DNA of 44,661 nucleotides, from NCBI GenBank assembly GCA_023375785.1, contig SZWC01004802.1:12670-57330 (forward strand), given 5' to 3'. A model generated the notes under the pieces. The model worked only from the letters and a program-made list of their open reading frames with translations, searched no databases and had not been told where the DNA came from. Positions 25,641 to 35,853 of the stretch are shown here, piece by piece; position 1 is the stretch's first letter, and each line of letters starts with the position of its first letter. The position numbers were made by a program, and so were the translations under genes. This DNA is from Penium margaritaceum. Its lineage: Eukaryota; Streptophyta; Zygnematophyceae; Desmidiales; Peniaceae.

Positions 25641-25860
25641 ACCTTAGGCATAGGAGCAGGTAACCTGGGCACAGGCGCAGGTACTCTAGGCACAGGCGCA
25701 GATACCCTAAGAATAGGCGCAGGTACCCTAGGCATAAGCGCAGGTACCCTAGGCACAGGCGCAAGTACCCTAGGCACAGGCGCAGGTACCCTAGACACAG
25801 GCGCACGTACCCTAGGCACAGGCGAAGGTACCCTAGGCACAAGCGCAGTGCAGGTACCTT
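25631..25860 (+). repeat. 215-bp tandem duplication with a 5-bp expanded junction unit
   Basis: CAGTGCAGGTACC followed by TTAGGCATAGGAGC occurs at 25631 and 25846. The spacing is 215 bp, that is ten monomers plus the extra pentamer. Downstream units correspond in order. Confidence 0.8.
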
Positions 25861-27405
25861 AGGCATAGGAGCAGGTAACCTGGGCACAGGCGCAGGTACT
25901 CTAGGCACAGGCGCAGGTACCCTAAGAATAGGCGCAGGTACCCTAGGCACAGGCGCAGGTACCCTAGGCATAAGCGCAGGTACCCTAGGCACAGGCACAG
26001 GTACCCTAGGCACAAGCACATGTACCCTAGGAACACGCGCAGGTACCCTATGCATAGGCGCAGGCACCCCAGGCACAAGCGCAGGTACCCTAGGGACAGA
26101 AGCAGGTACCCTAGGCACAGGCGTAGGTACCCTAAGCACATGCGTAGGTGCCCTAGGCACAGGCGGAGGTATCCTAAGCACAGGCGCAGGTACCCTAGGC
26201 ACAGGCGAAAGTATCCTAGGCAAACGCGCAGGTACCCTATGTACAGTCACAGGCACCCCAGACACAGGCGCTGGTACCCTAGGGACAGGCGCGAGTACCT
26301 AAGGCACAGGCGCAGGTACCTTACGCAAAGGCGCATGCACCCTACGCAAAAGCGCACGTTCCCTAGGCACAGATGCAGGTACCCTAGGCACAGGCGCAGG
26401 TACCCTAGGCATAGGCACAGGTACCCTAGGCACAGGCGCAGGTACCGAAGGCACAGGCGCAAGTACCCTAGACACAAGCCTAGGTATCCTAGGCACAGAT
26501 GGAGGTACCTTAGGCACAGGCACAGGTACCCTATGTACAGGCGCAGGTACCCCACGCACAGGCGCAGGTTTCCCAAGCACAAGCGCAGGTACCCTACGCA
26601 TAGGCGTAGGTACCCTAGGCACAATCGCAGGTATCCTAGGCACAGACGCAGGCACCCTAGGCACAAGCGCAGGTACCCTAAGCACAGGCGCAGGTACCCT
26701 AGGCACATGCGCAGGTACCCTTAGCACAGGCGCAGGTATCCTAGACAAAGGCGCAGGTACCCTATGCACAGTCGCAGGCACCCCAGGCACAGGCGCAGGT
26801 ACCCAATGGACAAGCGCATGTACTTTAGGCACAAGCGCAGGTATCCTAGGCACAGGCGCAGGTACCCTAGGCACAAGCGCACGTATCCTAGGCACAGGCG
26901 CAGGTACCTTAGGCACAGGCACAGGTACCCTAGGCACAGGCACAGGTATCCAGGGCACAGGCAGAGGTACCCTAGGCACAGGCACAAGTAACCTAGGCAC
27001 AGGCACAGGTACCCTAGGCACAGGCGCAAGTACCCTAGGCAGAGGTGCAGGTACCCTAGGCACCGGTGCAGGTACCCTAGGCACAGTCGCAAGAACCCTA
27101 GGCACAGGCGCATGTAACCTGAGCACAGACGCACGTACCCTAGGCACAGGCGCAGGTACCCTAGGCATAGGCGCAGGTACCCTAGGCACAGGCGCAAGTA
27201 CCCTAGGCAGAGGTGCAGGTACCCTAGGCACCGCTGCAGGTACCCTAGGCACAGTCGCAAGAACCCTAGGCACAGGCGCAGGTAACCTGAGCACAGGCGC
27301 ACGTACCCTAGGCACAGGCGCAGGTACCCTAGGCACGGGCGCAGGTACCCTAGGCACAGGTGCAGGTACCCTAGGCACAGGCGCAGGTACCCTACGCACA
27401 GGCGC

Positions 27406-28665
27406 AGGTACCCTAGGCACAGGCGCAGGTACCTTAGGCACAGGCGCAGGTACCCTAGGCACAGGCGCGGGTATCCTAGGCACAGGCGCAGGTTCCCTAG
27501 GGACAGGCGCAAGTACCCTAGATACAGGCGCAGGTAACCTGGGCACAGGCGCAAGTATCCTAGGCACAGGTGTAGGTACCCTAGGCACAGGCGCAGGTAA
27601 CCTGGGTACAGGCGCAGGTACCCTAGGCACAGGCGCAGGTACCTTAGGCACAGGCGCAGGTACCCTAGGCACAGGCGCGGGTATCCTAGGCACAGGCGCA
27701 GGTTCCCTAGGGACAGGCGCAAGTACCCTAGATACAGGCGCAGGTAACCTGGGCACAGGCGCAAGTATCCTAGGCACAGGTGTAGGTACCCTAGGCACAG
27801 GCGCAGGTAACCTGGGTACAGGCGCAGGTACCCTAGGCACAGGCGCAGGTACCTTAGGCACAGGCGCAGGTACCCTAGGCACAGGCGCGGGTATCCTAGG
27901 CACAGGCGCAGGTTCCCTAGGGACAGGCGCAAGTACCCTAGATACAGGCGCAGGTAACCTGGGCACAGGCGCAAGTATCCTAGGCACAGGTGTAGGTACC
28001 CTAGGCACAGGCGCAGGTAACCTGGGTACAGGCGCAGGTACCCTAGGCACAGGCGCAGGTACCTTAGGCACAGGCGCAGGTACCCTAGGCACAGGCGCGG
28101 GTATCCTAGGCACAGGCGCAGGTTCCCTAGGGACAGGCGCAAGTACCCTAGATACAGGCGCAGGTAACCTGGGCACAGGCGCAAGTATCCTAGGCACAGG
28201 TGTAGGTACCCTAGGCACAGGCGCAGGTAACCTGGGTACAGGCGCAGGTACCCTAGGCACAGGCGCAGGTACCTTAGGCACAGGCGCAGGTACCCTAGGC
28301 ACAGGCGCGGGTATCCTAGGCACAGGCGCAGGTTCCCTAGGGACAGGCGCAAGTACCCTAGATACAGGCGCAGGTAACCTGGGCACAGGCGCAAGTATCC
28401 TAGGCACAGGTGTAGGTACCCTAGGCACAGGCGCAGGTAACCTGGGTACAGGCGCAGGTACCCTAGGCACAGGCGCAGGTACCTTAGGCACAGGCGCAGG
28501 TACCCTAGGCACAGGCGCGGGTATCCTAGGCACAGGCGCAGGTTCCCTAGGGACAGGCGCAAGTACCCTAGATACAGGCGCAGGTAACCTGGGCACAGGC
28601 GCAAGTATCCTAGGCACAGGTGTAGGTACCCTAGGCACAGGCGCAGGTAACCTGGGTACAGGCGC
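27406..28665 (+). repeat. 210-bp (10-mer) higher-order repeat, 6 copies
   Basis: Six copies starting at 27406, 27616, 27826, 28036, 28246 and 28456. Marker units within each are GGTACCTTAGG, GGGTATCCTAGG, GGTTCCCTAGGGAC, CTAGATACAGG, AACCTGGGCAC and AACCTGGGTAC. The copies look identical. A degenerate relative occupies about 28866-29045 and another about 22975-23150 in the paralogous segment, so the multimer pattern predates its amplification. Confidence 0.94.
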
Positions 28666-29294
28666 AGGTACCCTAGGCACAGGCGCAGGTACCCTAGGCA
28701 CAAGCGCAGGTACCCTAGGCACACTGCCGTACCCTAGGCACAGGCGCAGGTACCCCAGGCACAGGCGCTGGTACCCTAGGCACAGGCAAAGGTACCCAGG
28801 GCACAGGCAGAGGTACCCTAGGCACAGGCGTAGGTATCCTAGGCACAGGCACAGGTACCCTAGGCACAGGCGCGGGTATCCTAGGCACAGGCGCAGGTTC
28901 CCTAGGGACAGGCGCAAGTACCCTAGATACAGGCGCAGGTAACCTGGGCACAGGCGCAAGTATCCTAGGCATAGGTGTAGGTACCCTAGGCACAGGCGCA
29001 AGTAACGTGGGTACAGGCGCAAGTACCCTAGGCACAGGCGTAGGTACCCTAGGCACAGTCGCAGGTACCCTCTACACAGGCACAGGTAACCTAGGCACAG
29101 ACGAAGTTACCCTAGGCACAGGCGCAGGTACCCTAGGCACAGGCGCAGGTACCTTAGGCACAGGCACAGGTACCCCAGGCACAAGCAAAGGCACCCTAAG
29201 CACAAGCGCAGGTACCCTAGGCACAGGCGCAGGTACCCTAGGCACGGGCGCAGGTACCCTAGGCACAGGGGCAGGTACCCTAGGCACAGGCGCA

Positions 29295-30302
29295 CGTACC
29301 CTAGGCACCGGTGCATGTACCTTAGGCATAGGCGCAGGTACCCTAGGCACAGGCGCAGAGAACCTGTGCACAGGCGCACGTACCCTAGGCACCGGTGCAT
29401 GTACCTTAGGCATAGGCGCAGGTACCCTAGGCACAGGCGCAGAGAACCTGTGCACAGGCGCACGTACCCTAGGCACCGGTGCATGTACCTTAGGCATAGG
29501 CGCAGGTACCCTAGGCACAGGCGCAGAGAACCTGTGCACAGGCGCACGTACCCTAGGCACCGGTGCATGTACCTTAGGCATAGGCGCAGGTACCCTAGGC
29601 ACAGGCGCAGAGAACCTGTGCACAGGCGCACGTACCCTAGGCACCGGTGCATGTACCTTAGGCATAGGCGCAGGTACCCTAGGCACAGGCGCAGAGAACC
29701 TGTGCACAGGCGCACGTACCCTAGGCACCGGTGCATGTACCTTAGGCATAGGCGCAGGTACCCTAGGCACAGGCGCAGAGAACCTGTGCACAGGCGCACG
29801 TACCCTAGGCACCGGTGCATGTACCTTAGGCATAGGCGCAGGTACCCTAGGCACAGGCGCAGAGAACCTGTGCACAGGCGCACGTACCCTAGGCACCGGT
29901 GCATGTACCTTAGGCATAGGCGCAGGTACCCTAGGCACAGGCGCAGAGAACCTGTGCACAGGCGCACGTACCCTAGGCACCGGTGCATGTACCTTAGGCA
30001 TAGGCGCAGGTACCCTAGGCACAGGCGCAGAGAACCTGTGCACAGGCGCACGTACCCTAGGCACCGGTGCATGTACCTTAGGCATAGGCGCAGGTACCCT
30101 AGGCACAGGCGCAGAGAACCTGTGCACAGGCGCACGTACCCTAGGCACCGGTGCATGTACCTTAGGCATAGGCGCAGGTACCCTAGGCACAGGCGCAGAG
30201 AACCTGTGCACAGGCGCACGTACCCTAGGCACCGGTGCATGTACCTTAGGCATAGGCGCAGGTACCCTAGGCACAGGCGCAGAGAACCTGTGCACAGGCG
30301 CA
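29295..30302 (+). repeat. 84-bp (4-mer) higher-order repeat, 12 copies plus a partial
   Basis: Monomers are marked by CACCGGTGCA, by TGTACCTTAGGCATAGG, by the consensus, and by GAGAACCTGTGCAC. Twelve full copies run from 29295 to 30302, and a partial thirteenth (three monomers) ends near 30365. No differences were seen. This multimer is unrelated in its marker sites to the 84-bp multimer at 23632-24807. Confidence 0.95.
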
Positions 30303-31134
30303 CGTACCCTAGGCACCGGTGCATGTACCTTAGGCATAGGCGCAGGTACCCTAGGCACAGGCGCAGGTACCCTAGGCACAGGCGCAAGTACCCTAAGCAC
30401 AGGCGCAGGTACCCTAGGCACAAGCGCAGGCACCCTAAGTACAAGTGCAGGTACCCCAGGCACAGGCGCAGGCGTAGGTACCCTAGGCATAGGCGCAGGT
30501 ACCCTGGGCACAGGCGTAGGTACCCTTGGCACAGGCGCAGGTACCCTGTGCATAGGTGCAGGTACCCTAGGCACAGGCGCAGGTACCCTAAGCACAGGCG
30601 CAAGTACCCTAGGCACAGGCGCAGGTAACCTGGGCACAGCCGCAGGTACCGTAGGCACAGGCGTAGGTACCCTAGGCACAGGCGCTGGTACCCTAGGCAC
30701 AAGCGCGGGTACCCTAGGCACAGGCGCAGGTACCCTAGGCACAGGCGCACGTATCCTAAGCACAGGTCTAGGTACCCTGGGCACAAGCGCAGGTAACCTG
30801 TGCACAGGCGCACGCACTCCAGTCACATGCGCAGGTATCCTAGCGACAGGCGCAGGTCTTCTAGGCACAGGCGCAGGTTCCCTAAGCACATGCGCAGGTA
30901 CCCTAGGCACAGGCGCAGGTATCCTAAGCACAGGCGCAGGTACCCTAGGCACGGGCGCAGGTACCCTAGGCACAGGGGAAGGTACCCTAGGCACAAGCGC
31001 AGCGTAGGTACCCTAGGCACAGGCGCAGGTAACCTTGGCACAGGCGCAGTTGCCCTAGTCAAAGGTGCAGGTACCCTAGGCACAGGCGCAGGTACCCTAG
31101 GCACAGGCGCAGGTACCCTAGGCACAGGCGCAGG

Positions 31135-31305
31135 NNNNNNNNNNNNNNNNNNNNNNNNNNNNNNNNNNNNNNNNNNNNNNNNNNNNNNNNNNNNNNNNNN
31201 NNNNNNNNNNNNNNNNNNNNNNNNNNNNNNNNNNNNNNNNNNNNNNNNNNNNNNNNNNNNNNNNNNNNNNNNNNNNNNNNNNNNNNNNNNNNNNNNNNNN
31301 NNNNN
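31135..31305. other. Assembly gap of 171 n
   Basis: A run of 171 undetermined bases lies inside the array, with normal 21-bp units in the same orientation on both sides. True length is unknown; more array is the simplest content. Confidence 0.99.
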
Positions 31306-31731
31306 ATAGGCGCAGGTACCCTAGGCACAGGCGCAGGTACCCTATGCACAGGCTCAGGTACTCTAGGCACAGGTGGAGGTACCATAGGCACAGGCGCAGG
31401 TACCCTAGGCACAGGCGCAGGTACCCTAGGTACAGGCGCAGGTCACCTAGATACAGGCGCAGGTATCCTAGGCACAGGCACAGGTACCCCAAGCACAGGC
31501 GCAGGTACCCTAGGCACAGGCGCAGGTATCCTAGGCACAAGCGCAGGTACCCTAGGCACAAGCGCAGGTATTCTAGGCACAGGCGCAGGTGCCCTAGGCA
31601 CATGCGCAGGTACCCTAGGCACAGGCGCAGGTACCTTAGGCAAAGGCGCAGGTACCGGAGGCACAAGAGCAGGTACCTTAAGCACAGGCGCAGGTACCCT
31701 AGGCACAGGTGCAGGTCTTCTAAGCATAGGC

Positions 31732-31736
31732 GCACG
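31732..31736. repeat. Left target-site duplication of the LTR element
   Basis: GCACG lies immediately before the 5' LTR and GCAGG (35854-35858) immediately after the 3' LTR: four of five bases agree. Both versions occur commonly at this monomer position, so the difference is a plausible later substitution. Confidence 0.75.
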
Positions 31737-33010
31737 TGTTAAGAAAATATCCAATACCGACAAGTCACTCAGCAAGGGCATCTCATGAGTGTTCATGAGT
31801 TACCCCTCGTTTCTGGTTTACCCCCTCCGGAATTCTCATATTCTTGTATATCCGGGGTATGCAAAGCTCACCTCTGACCGAATATCCAGCAGGCGACAGA
31901 TATCGAGAGCGGCAACAGCCTCGCACACCCTCTGGCGGAGAGGCTGTCGTGCCAAAGCAACGGAACAACAACGGCCGACTCATCTCAGCCGCATGACAAC
32001 AACCGGCCGGCAATCTATCGGATGACCCAACTTGCACGACAAACAGAAAAGCCGATTGGGTCTCCCGCCTTCACCACATCGCGGTTCGGTCCAGACTACA
32101 AGACAACCGTAGCATCTTGGGCTCCCCGCTCTCTTCAGGCGAGGGCTGTGCGCATGGCCAAAGGCAAGAAGTACAGGCCAGACACATGGAGTCGCTTCAT
32201 GAATACATCAACGGCTCTCGCAACCAAGCGCCTTTGGCGCCTGCTTACGTACCGCCCCCCGTAGCAATAGCATAGGTTAGCCTATGCAACACTCAGGACT
32301 AGGACTATATGTATCTGTACTCTGCATTCCTAATGTCACCAGTTATTGGTCAATCAGTTTATCCTCGCCTCATTGCCTGTTCGGGCCCGGGCCTCGGCCC
32401 TGCCCCCACTCGGCCTGTGACCAAGGCCCGCTGCCATGGCACAGTGCCCTCTCTCATCATCGTTGCCGCTGTCCTCATCAATGTCTTCCTTCAAGGCTCG
32501 GGCTTCGCCTTGCCTCCACGCTTCTCCATTGCTACTCTGCCCGCTCCTTTGCGATGCGGCCTCGCTCATCGCTCGGCGCGCCTCTGGACGCTGCGGCTCT
32601 CCTCCTCGTTCATCGCTCATGCCCTCTCAGACGTATCAAGGCGTCTTGGACCTGATGGACTGCCAGCCAGCGTACCTGTGCTGCGGCAAGTAGACCCTTT
32701 CAACCTTGACGCTGGCAACCTGAGTCTGTGGCATCATCATCGTTGTCATCAGTCTTCGCCGGCCCGTGCCTCGGCGCTGCAGCCTCATGGCCCGCGCCTC
32801 GGCACTGCCACCACTTCTTACTGTCATTATGCTTCCGTATCTCTCGTTATGCCATTCAGTGCTCGTGCATATGCACTGCACCCAGTTCTAACAGTCCTGC
32901 CGCTTCTCCCGCAGCGCTTGTTCCTCGAACTGCACCTAAGCTGTCCAGCTCTTGTTCATGCTTGTAGCAATACTCCAAATGCATCTATTGTCATCAGCAG
33001 TTTCCTGACA
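31737..33010 (+). repeat. 5' LTR (1,274 bp)
   Basis: Starts TGTTAAGAAAA and ends TTTCCTGACA. The 3' LTR starts TGTCAGGAAA, which is the exact inverted complement of the TTTCCTGACA end, so the start of this copy has lost its terminal inverted repeat through two transitions. Other differences from the 3' LTR are concentrated in the first 560 bp (about 47) rather than the last 714 bp (about 33). Confidence 0.93.
32306..32314 (+). promoter_or_regulatory. Candidate LTR promoter TATA element
   Basis: TATATGTAT is conserved at the same place in both LTRs (32306 and 35149), inside a locally conserved stretch. A second candidate, TATAAAGG at 35477, exists only in the 3' LTR; the 5' LTR has TATCAAGG there. 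Which one is used, if either, cannot be told from sequence. Confidence 0.35.
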
Positions 33011-33022
33011 TGGTATTAGAGC
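33011..33022 (+). promoter_or_regulatory. Primer-binding site, initiator tRNA-Met type
   Basis: TGGTATTAGAGC follows the LTR end with no spacer. It differs by one base (T for C at position 7) from TGGTATCAGAGC, the complement of the 3' end of plant initiator tRNA-Met used by many plant LTR elements to prime minus-strand synthesis. The change is a C-to-T transition. Confidence 0.85.
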
Positions 33023-34570
33023 AGAGCGAAAGCTCCTGGCTCTTTTTTCAGCAGCATCGTCGCCACTGACGCCTGGAACGCCACGTCGAGCCGCGCAGCC
33101 AATCTAAGCCAGTCACAACACCGTCATTGCCTCGCTCTTGCATCTGCCGGTCCAAACGGGCTATGTATGGGCATAATCTCAATGTTCCGGCAGCCAGCAT
33201 CCTTCGTCATCTCATTATCAGCAGCAGTTGAAGCAGCAGCACCATCAGCCGCATCTTCAAAACCAGTAGCAGTAGTCACAATCGCAGCAACAACATCACG
33301 TCCTCCACCAGCAACGGCCATACCTCTTTGGAAGCATGGGTTTTCGCCATCAACACTCATCGAGTTCTCTGGTCAACAACAGTTCAAGAAGCTACATAGG
33401 CTGTCTCACACCGCATGTTCCTCCCCGCGGCGCGGCAAGACTGACTGTTCTCCTGTCTGGATCTCCTCCTCTGTGCAACATCGTCCACATCAACTTCATC
33501 AAAGAAAGTCCATTACTCAGCAACAACAATCCCTGCACCATCAGCATCCATCGGCAACACCCTCGGGATCCCCTTTGCGGCGCGACAGCACATACTGCCC
33601 CCTTGCCCCCTTCTCCATCCTGGCAATCAGTTCTTGCTCCTCAACAACTTCAGCATCTTCCATTCCTAGCACCCAGGCATCAGAACAGGAGACACAGCAG
33701 CATGCTCTCCAACATCGTCTTTCTTCATCATTAACATGGCACAACTACAACTCTCTTACAACAGCTCTCTCTCCTTGGTGCAACAGCACATTTCATACCG
33801 TTTTCCACACATTGTCTTCGCCCACACAGCAGCAACAACAAAATCATCATCTTGTCAAGCAGTCCTTTCACGACTCTCCACTAACAGCTTGGCAACAACA
33901 GAGCAGCATCCTGTAACTACATGTCTTTCAACATCCCGTTCCTGCTTCATGGCAACAGCTGTCATCATCTCACCTGCCATTCACTTGTATCGCGTCATGA
34001 CTTACGGTCCCTTCAGGACATGTAATGGTCAAGTTCTCAAGCAGCACAAGTAGCAGCAGAAGCAGCAGCCACAACATAACTGGCTTCAAGCAATGATGCG
34101 CTCAACAGTTCCATCTCTCATGTGTTGCAACAGCCTAATCCCCTTGTCCGCCTCTCGTTCTCTTCCAAACTCAAGCAGTGGCTTAAATGGGCATACCTCT
34201 TCAACCCAAGCAGCAATACCCCTCTCAGTCCACACCTGCACCAGGAATATCTGCCTCCTCTCTGTGGCGCGACGGCACCATCTGTCCTCTTGCCCACTTC
34301 TACTCCTCGAGCAGTCATCACTCATCGACCCACCAACCTGCTTCTCTCATCCCCAAGGAACAACGGCAACACCACTTCTGGACCTCAACTGGAAAAGTCT
34401 TCAACTGGGTCCAAGCAGCAAGGAAACAACCTCCACCACATCCGCCTATCCCTACCCTACGAATGCAACGCATTGACAACAGTCAATCCCTTGCCACCTC
34501 TACTCCTGATCTGTTTCTACAGCCATCACCGTGTCGCCACATCATCGCAACGTTCGTGACTTGTGGTATT
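33023..34570 (+). other. Interior of the LTR element without recognisable coding domains
   Basis: The longest forward frame (33167-33916, 249 codons) is low-complexity, rich in Ser, Gln, His, Thr and Pro owing to many CAGCAG and CAACAA runs, and has no retroelement motif. It ends well before the PPT. Short related motifs GCGGCGCGGCA, GCGGCGCGACA and GTGGCGCGACG lie near 33430, 33577 and 34264, each followed by a pyrimidine-rich stretch, suggesting a degenerate internal repeat. Because the same reading is not clearly maintained across these, I do not call a protein. Confidence 0.6.
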
Positions 34571-34579
34571 GAGGGGGCC
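34571..34579 (+). promoter_or_regulatory. Polypurine tract
   Basis: GAGGGGGCC lies directly before the TG of the 3' LTR, the place where the plus-strand primer of LTR retrotransposons is formed. The purine run is short (7 of 9). Confidence 0.65.
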
Positions 34580-35853
34580 TGTCAGGAAAATGTCCAATAC
34601 CGACAAGTCACTCAGTAAGGCCATCTCATGAGTGTTCATGAGTTACCCCTCGTTTCTGGTTTACCCCCTCTGGAACCCTCATATTCTTGTATATCCGGGG
34701 TATGCCAAGCTCACCTCCGACCGAATATCGAGCAGACGACAGATATCGAGAGCGGCAACAGCCAGGCACAACCTCCGGCGGAGAGGCTGTCTTGCCAAAG
34801 CAACGGAACAACAACGGCCGACTCATCTCAGCCCCGTGACAACAACCGGCCGGCAACCTATCGGACGACCCAAATTGCACGACAAATAGAAAAGCCGATC
34901 GGGTCTCCAGCCTTCACCACATGGCGGTTCGGTCCAGACTACAAGACAACGGTTGCATCTTGGGCTCCCCGCTCTCTTCAGGCAAGGGCTGTGCACATGG
35001 CCAAAGGCAGGACGTAGAGGCCAGACACATGGAGTCACTTCGCGACTCCATCAATGGCTCTTGCAACCAAGCGCCTTCGGCTCCTGCTTACGTACCGCCC
35101 CCCGTAGCAAAAGCATAGGTTAGCCTAGGCAACAGTCAGGACTATGACTATATGTATCTCTACTCTGCATTCCTAATGTCACCAGTTATTGGGCAATCAG
35201 TTTATCCTCGCATCATTGCCTGTTCGGGCCCGGGCTTCGGCCCTGCCCCCACTCGGCCTGTGACCATGGCCCACTACCATGGCACAGTGCCCTCTCTCAT
35301 CATCGTTGCCGCTGTCCTCATGAATGTCTTCCTGCAAGGCCCGGGCTTCGCCCTGCCTCCACGCTTCTCCATCGCTACTCTGCCCGCTCCTTTGCACTGT
35401 AGCCTCGCTCATCGCTCGGCCCGCCTCTGGACGCTGCGGCTCTCCTCCTCGTTCATCGCTCATGCCCTCTCAGACATATAAAGGCGTATTGGACCTGATG
35501 GACTGCTAGCCCGCGTACCTACGCTGCGGCAAGTAGACCCTTTCAACCTTGACGCTGGCAACCTGAGTCTGTGGCATCATCATCATTGTCATCAGTCTTC
35601 GCCGGCCCGTGCCTTGGCGCTGCGGCCTCATGGCCCGCGCCTCGGCACTCCCACCACTTCTTACTGTCATTATGCTTCCGTATCTCCCGTTATGCCATTC
35701 AGTGCTCGTGCATGTGCACCGCACCCAGTTCTAACAGTCCTGCCGCTTCTCCCGCAGCGCTTGTTCCTCCAACTGCGCCAAAGCTGTCCAGCTCTTGTTC
35801 ATGCTTGTAGCAATACTCCAAATGCATCTATTGTCATCAGCAGTTTCCTGACA
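34580..35853 (+). repeat. 3' LTR (1,274 bp)
   Basis: Starts TGTCAGGAAA and ends TTTCCTGACA, a perfect 10-bp terminal inverted repeat with the canonical TG...CA ends. Same length as the 5' LTR. Its right end sits inside a 21-bp monomer, so any transcript started in this LTR and not terminated would run into block B. Confidence 0.95.

Larger units (their letters stand above)
26738..31005 (+). repeat. Segmental duplication, copy 2
   Basis: This is the paralogue of 21448-25640, aligned by the landmarks listed there. It contains the 210-bp x 6 and 84-bp x 12 multimers, which copy 1 lacks. Between the ACTGCCGTACC and ACGAAGTTACC landmarks the offset stays at 5,873 bp, so that stretch is collinear without indels. 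Confidence 0.8.
3209..31736 (+). repeat. 21-bp tandem satellite array, block A
   Basis: About 28.5 kb of head-to-tail 21-bp units. Each opens with GGTACCCTAGG (overlapping palindromes GGTACC and CCTAGG), continues with CACA, and closes with GGCGCA. All units have the same orientation. Most variants are transitions: GGCGCA to GGCACA or GGTGCA, CACAGG to CATAGG, TAGG to TAAG. A few units have changed length: a 7-bp deletion at about 4030, 4360, 4459 and 5852; a duplicated GCGCA-like pentamer at about 5219, 6618, 9467, 25633, 25848 and 31001; a 2-bp deletion at about 22852 and 28725; 27-bp units near 22213, 25098 and 30466. The first units (3209-3260) are the most degenerate, as expected at an array edge. 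Because 21 is a multiple of three, four of the six frames are open for long distances: forward GTLGTGA and RYPRHRR, reverse APVPRVP and RLCLGYL. The other two meet TAG in every unit. No gene is called. Confidence 0.98.
31737..35853 (+). mobile_element. Non-autonomous LTR retrotransposon inserted in the array
   Basis: A 4,117-bp element with two direct 1,274-bp LTRs (31737-33010 and 34580-35853), a primer-binding site directly after the 5' LTR, a purine-rich tract directly before the 3' LTR, and a near-perfect 5-bp target duplication. The 1,569-bp interior has no zinc knuckle, protease, integrase, RT or RNase H in any frame. It would therefore need proteins from another element, like the TRIM, LARD or TR-GAG classes, though its LTR and interior sizes fit none neatly. 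The 21-bp array resumes in the same orientation on the right, so the element entered an existing array. By hand alignment the LTRs differ at roughly 80 of 1,274 positions (about 6%) with no obvious indel, so it is not a recent insertion. Superfamily is undetermined; the initiator-Met PBS suits both copia and gypsy types in plants. Confidence 0.92.

Noticed and set aside
3209..31736. CRISPR array, suggested by regular short repeats
   Set aside because: There are no unique spacers: repeat follows repeat directly. The context is eukaryotic retrotransposons, with no cas genes.
32309..33019. A 236-codon frame in the 5' LTR as a gene
   Set aside because: It lies within the LTR. The corresponding frame in the 3' LTR is interrupted (a stop at about 35480), and the protein has no recognisable domain.
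33167..33916. The 249-codon frame in the LTR element as a Gag protein
   Set aside because: No zinc knuckle or Gag-type conservation. The composition is explained by CAG/CAA-rich low-complexity DNA.
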